A stretch of 22,059 nt of DNA from a virus. Shown piece by piece: positions 19,882-22,059 of this stretch (within the stretch, counting starts at the first letter, position 1; each line of letters starts with the position of its first letter). A program made the translations under genes and the position numbers. The DNA lies in the IMG/VR virus record IMGVR_UViG_3300021131_000054, positions 1-22,059 of that record. One strand, written 5' to 3'. The notes beneath the pieces are model-generated. The model was not told the origin of the DNA, ran no database searches, and saw nothing but the letters and a program-made list of their open reading frames with translations.

Positions 19882-20442
19882 CTAGATCACATTGAATTCC
19901 GTGACGCCGTACTTTTTGGTCAGGAAGCCCTTGGCTGCCTCGATCGTCGGGCGAGCCGCTTCAGCCTTGCCGCCGAACCACGCCATGTACTTCTGGCGAT
20001 CTTCACGGAACACAATCGTACCGTCGGGATGCACGGTCTTGGTACCGGCTACCTTCGGCGCCTTGGGTGCCTTCGGTGCTACAGTCTTGGCAGCCTTGGG
20101 TGCAGCCGTTGCAGCCTTCGGTGTAGCGGGCTTGCGACTCTTCGATACCTTGGCGACCGTAGTATCCGTGACAGTACCATCAACATCGACGGTGCCCGTG
20201 ACAGTCGGAACAGCCTCGACGGTCGAACCGTCATAGGCAACCCAAGGCAGGAAACCCAGCGAGGTCTTTTTCGCTTTGTTGCGGATAGCATCATCTTCCG
20301 TATGCTCCATGCGACCCCAGACACCATCTTCGGCATTGTAGTACCGATAAGCCTTGCCGTAGCCCTCATCATATGCAACATGGTACAGTCCCGTCTTGGC
20401 AGGGTTGCCAGATTCATTGAACGAAACACGTTTTGCAGCCAT
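19882..20442 (-). CDS. Hypothetical protein with Lys/Ala/Pro-rich linker
   Basis: The product has 186 residues, starting MAAKRVSFNESGNPAKTGLY. An N-terminal region of about 75 residues (HVAYDEGYGKAYRYYNAEDG then VWGRMEHTEDDAIRNKAKKT) and a C-terminal segment (TVHPDGTIVFREDRQKYMAW; TIEAAKGFLTKKYGVTEF) are joined by a linker of repeated KPATPKAATAAPKAAKTVAP units, like histone H1 tails. Two folded ends with a basic linker suggest DNA or protein bridging. The ATG has GAGGTG upstream; the GTG six nt earlier is not needed. It is driven by promoter P5. Confidence 0.68.
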   Translation of the reverse strand: MAAKRVSFNESGNPAKTGLYHVAYDEGYGKAYRYYNAEDGVWGRMEHTEDDAIRNKAKKTSLGFLPWVAYDGSTVEAVPTVTGTVDVDGTVTDTTVAKVSKSRKPATPKAATAAPKAAKTVAPKAPKAPKVAGTKTVHPDGTIVFREDRQKYMAWFGGKAEAARPTIEAAKGFLTKKYGVTEFNVI

Positions 20443-20466
20443 GATCACCTCATCGAAAAAAAAGAA

Positions 20467-20520
20467 AGGATACTACAGGGAAGAACCCCCGTCAAGGGGG
20501 TAAATTGTTACAAATTATTA
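20467..20520 (-). promoter_or_regulatory. Promoter P5 with conserved upstream element
   Basis: TTGACG (20495-20490), 17-bp spacer, TATCCT (20472-20467); GTAACAA (20511-20505) is 9 bp upstream of the -35. The -35 box is the centre of ACCCCC-TTGAC-GGGGGT. The TAA stop of GP88 begins the element (TAATAATTT). Confidence 0.72.
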
Positions 20521-21162
20521 CGCGGCTTTCGCCAGCATGATGACCTTTTTCATCTTATGCCCATGGGACGGGTAACCGATCACCTCGACATCCTTATCGT
20601 AGCAGGCATTGCAAGGACCACACTTACCAGCACGGGTGTACGCCTCGCACACCTTGACACCAGCAGGCGCTTCCGTACCAGCGGGGAAGATCACCGAGCC
20701 ATGCACACCAGGGGTGTATTCACCGGTGACTGAATCGCTGGAAAAACGCACCATGACATTCGGCAGGGCTTGCATCATGGCAAGGATGCCCTTGAATTTA
20801 GTAAACTTAGCCATCCGCGTCGGCAGCCAGTGGCGGCAATGCGGGGTGCGGAGCATGACCTGGTACATCTTGCGAGCCAGGGACAGCGAAACGATATCGC
20901 CCGAATCGAACCAGCGGAACAGGTCATCATTGCGGAGGGCATGGACCATATCGTCCTCCCAACCGTCTCGGCGCCAGTCGGCCATGTTATGCTCACGGGC
21001 TGCAATGGTAGCCGGCCAGGTGTACGCGCCGGTCGTAGCATAGCAGCCGGCACAGGCGGGAACCAGGTTGCCATCTTCGCCAATCGAGCCGGCGCAGGTC
21101 TTGACAGCCTGCAATGACCAGGACTTGGCGTTCAGTTTACCGGTTTGGGACAGCTTCAACAT
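20518..21162 (-). CDS. GP88-family phage protein with Cys clusters
   Basis: The 214-residue protein (from ATG 21162, with GAGGAG 8 nt upstream) begins MLKLSQTGKLNAKSWSLQAV then KTCAGSIGEDGNLVPACAGC YATTG. Cys23, Cys37 and Cys40 form the first cluster; Cys171, Cys180, Cys183 and Cys186 the second (VCEAYTRAGKCGPCNACYD). This matches the GP88 family found in many phages, whose cysteines suggest a metal or iron-sulphur site but whose activity is unknown. The middle holds VSLSLARKMYQVMLRTPHCR HWLPTRMAKF, rich in basic residues. Promoter P6 precedes it. Confidence 0.82.
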   Translation of the reverse strand: MLKLSQTGKLNAKSWSLQAVKTCAGSIGEDGNLVPACAGCYATTGAYTWPATIAAREHNMADWRRDGWEDDMVHALRNDDLFRWFDSGDIVSLSLARKMYQVMLRTPHCRHWLPTRMAKFTKFKGILAMMQALPNVMVRFSSDSVTGEYTPGVHGSVIFPAGTEAPAGVKVCEAYTRAGKCGPCNACYDKDVEVIGYPSHGHKMKKVIMLAKAA

Positions 21163-21193
21163 ACTGGGCACTCCTCATCAATCAACACCAACC

Positions 21194-21256
21194 ATCATAC
21201 ACTGCCTGGTCCGCCTGTCAAGGGGTATCCGAGGTCTTTTTTGTTGCGATATGTTA
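21194..21256 (-). promoter_or_regulatory. Promoter P6, upstream element one helical turn further away
   Basis: TTGACA (21221-21216), 16-bp spacer, TATGAT (21199-21194). GCAACAA (21247-21241) is 19 bp from the -35 instead of 7-9. The TAA stop at 21256-21254 begins the element (TAACATATC). Confidence 0.75.
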
Positions 21257-21379
21257 ACGTTCCGAAGGGTCAGACTCGATGCTGTCCAACCAGGTTTGGT
21301 ACTCGGCATCATCCTCTTCCGTCCACACGTCAAGGAAGAGCTGGAGAGGTTCATCGGCTGTCATCTGGTCGGTGCTCAT
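21254..21379 (-). CDS. 41-residue acidic protein
   Basis: From ATG 21379 the frame reads MSTDQMTADEPLQLFLDVWT EEDDAEYQTWLDSIESDPSE R. It is strongly acidic (12 Asp/Glu) and helical, so a DNA mimic or protein inhibitor is possible. A GTG six nt earlier (21385) has GGAG at a better 6-nt spacing and would add MT. Promoter P7 is just upstream and its stop begins the element of P6. Confidence 0.65.
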   Translation of the reverse strand: MSTDQMTADEPLQLFLDVWTEEDDAEYQTWLDSIESDPSER

Positions 21380-21410
21380 GGTCACTGGTGCTCCGTCGAA
21401 AAGAACACTC

Positions 21411-21460
21411 ATCATACACTACCTGGTTAGCCTGTCAAGGGGTACCGAAGGGTTTTTTTG
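21411..21460 (-). promoter_or_regulatory. Promoter P7, long-spaced class
   Basis: TTGACA (21438-21433), 16-bp spacer, TATGAT (21416-21411). The degenerate GACCAA is 19 bp upstream of the -35, as in P6 and P8. A short inverted repeat GTGGT-CACTA-ACCAC lies further upstream (21470-21484). Confidence 0.65.
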
Positions 21461-21535
21461 GTCTGTAAGTGGTCACTAACCACCAGTGTACTCTGCCCGT
21501 CCACCCCCAGCCTCGCCGATCGAACCGATGGGTCC

Positions 21536-21600
21536 ATTGTACACTTTTGGGTGCCGGTGTCAAGGGCTCCTTCGGGTCAATTTTGTTGCGAAGTGTTACA
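21536..21600 (-). promoter_or_regulatory. Promoter P8, long-spaced class, no clear gene below it
   Basis: TTGACA (21563-21558), 16-bp spacer, TACAAT (21541-21536). GCAACAA (21589-21583) is 19 bp upstream, preceded by TGTAACACTTC. The next 75 nt down to P7 contain no convincing ORF, so the transcript may be noncoding or read through to the 21379 gene. Confidence 0.7.
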
Positions 21601-21704
21601 ATCCGCAACCAACGGGGGGTCTGCCAACGCCCTACTAGATGGTCAACCCCCCTATCAGCCACGCGCCAGGCAGCGTCCTGGCGAGTCGATCCAGACTGCC
21701 CTGG

Positions 21705-21776
21705 TCAGAGCGTCAGATAGGCTAGGCGACCGGCTACTTCCAACGAAACAATCCGCAATGCTTCCTTGTTCATCAT
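21705..21776 (-). CDS. Possible tiny ORF or broken gene, 22-23 residues
   Basis: The frame MMNKEALRIVSLEVAGRLAY LTL begins at ATG 21776 (or ATG 21773) just after the stop of the 21783 gene and ends TGA at 21705. In another frame the DNA continues open as SDALTRAVWIDSPGRCLARG, so a longer gene may have been broken. The stretch between here and P8 holds a 7-bp GGGGGGT / ACCCCCC inverted repeat. Evidence is thin. Confidence 0.35.
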   Translation of the reverse strand: MMNKEALRIVSLEVAGRLAYLTL

Positions 21777-21782
21777 TTTCTC

Positions 21783-22004
21783 TTAGTCCAACAGGACCAT
21801 GTAGGCTTCGGGGTAATGTTTCATGAACCAGTCCAACCCTTTCCGGACGGTCTTGTAGTTTCCGATCATCTCCGCACCACGGATCGAATCGTAGACTGCA
21901 ACGGCTTCAGGCGTCAAGGTGACAGCCTCACCCGAGAACGGGTTACGGACCACCTCGGCTTGCGTCCCGACGATACAGTCAAAGGGCAATTTAATCGGCT
22001 TCAT
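21783..22004 (-). CDS. Small hypothetical protein, 73 residues
   Basis: It begins MKPIKLPFDCIVGTQAEVVR and has helix-rich TLTPEAVAVYDSIRGAEMIG and GLDWFMKHYPEAYMVLLD. Phage proteins with NPFSGxxxxLxPEAVAVYDxIxGAE and GLxWFxKxxPxxYMxLLD are common small ones of unknown role. ATGA overlaps the stop of the gene that runs off the window. Confidence 0.72.
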   Translation of the reverse strand: MKPIKLPFDCIVGTQAEVVRNPFSGEAVTLTPEAVAVYDSIRGAEMIGNYKTVRKGLDWFMKHYPEAYMVLLD

Positions 22005-22059
22005 TGTGCCACTCCTTCAAGGATTTTGTTCATGCTCTCCATTTGGACTTTTGCACCAT
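22001..22059 (-). CDS. C-terminal end of a gene running off the window
   Basis: The frame GAKVQMESMNKILEGVAQ reads to TGA at 22003-22001, overlapping the next ATG as ATGA. Only about 18 residues are visible, so nothing can be said about its function. Confidence 0.45.
   Translation of the reverse strand, partial: GAKVQMESMNKILEGVAQ

Noticed and set aside
19825-20733. 302-codon plus-strand open frame
   Set aside because: It runs opposite the 19882 gene, promoter P5 and part of GP88, has no ribosome site and is rich in Arg and Ser as shadows of GC-rich genes are.
21435-21662. 75-codon minus-strand frame across P7 and P8
   Set aside because: It covers both promoters and an inverted repeat and has no ribosome site; its Trp/Arg/Pro-rich composition is that of an untranslated GC-rich frame.
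1-22059. tRNA genes, CRISPR arrays or insertion sequences
   Set aside because: No cloverleaf with a TTCAAATCC-type arm, no spaced direct repeats and no transposase-like ORF were seen on either strand.

Overview
The window is a stretch of a large tailed-phage genome (Caudoviricetes, myovirus-like gene content). Almost all genes lie on the minus strand, packed head to tail with ATGA, GTGA or TAATG start/stop overlaps. It combines a tail-fibre-like gene, a holin-like protein, PhoH, a GP88-family protein, an RNA ligase, a DEDDh exonuclease, two AAA+ ATPases and many small conserved phage proteins. No rRNA, tRNA, CRISPR or integrase is visible. The host cannot be named from the sequence. Two TATAAATA-like boxes in front of the only plus-strand genes suggest late transcription of the T4 type.

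Left part (1-6.7 kb): start of a tail-fibre-like gene, a two-helix holin-like protein, phoH, a plus-strand GIY-YIG homing endonuclease, two conserved phage proteins, a phage-encoded homospermidine synthase with a capsid-targeting-like N-terminus, then a dense run of tiny genes. Several of these are only 25-54 codons long: a 33-residue zinc ribbon, single-TM and two-TM proteins, and an apparent out-of-frame gene overlap. Middle part (6.7-16.1 kb): conserved phage proteins of unknown role, a Pol-beta-type nucleotidyltransferase, an RNA ligase, a lipoprotein, a WYL_2/Sm-like protein and a CobS/MoxR-like AAA+ ATPase. Right part (16.2-22 kb): a second GIY-YIG endonuclease, a DexA/Rv2179c-like exonuclease, a second AAA+ ATPase, a Lys/Ala/Pro-rich protein, GP88 and small ORFs. 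The right part is GC-richer and is cut into short units, most with its own strong sigma70-type promoter.

Three signals stand out. (1) A family of eight sigma70-like promoters (TTGACA, mostly a 16-bp spacer, TATAAT/TATGAT) has a conserved upstream element resembling GTAACAA. It sits either 7-9 bp or exactly 19 bp upstream of the -35 box, i.e. shifted by one helical turn, which suggests a bound protein. (2) The two homing endonucleases share a leader of late promoter, hairpin and ribosome-binding region. The hairpin keeps identical geometry (6 bp, 3x1 internal loop, 4 bp, 6-nt loop) while five base pairs differ in a compensatory way. (3) The homospermidine synthase begins with a segment ending in ITE-A, like the capsid-targeting peptides of T4 internal proteins. 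It may therefore be packaged and injected to alter host polyamines.

Gene functions are from motif recognition only; no database search was possible. Coordinates of small genes were worked out by hand translation of the minus strand.
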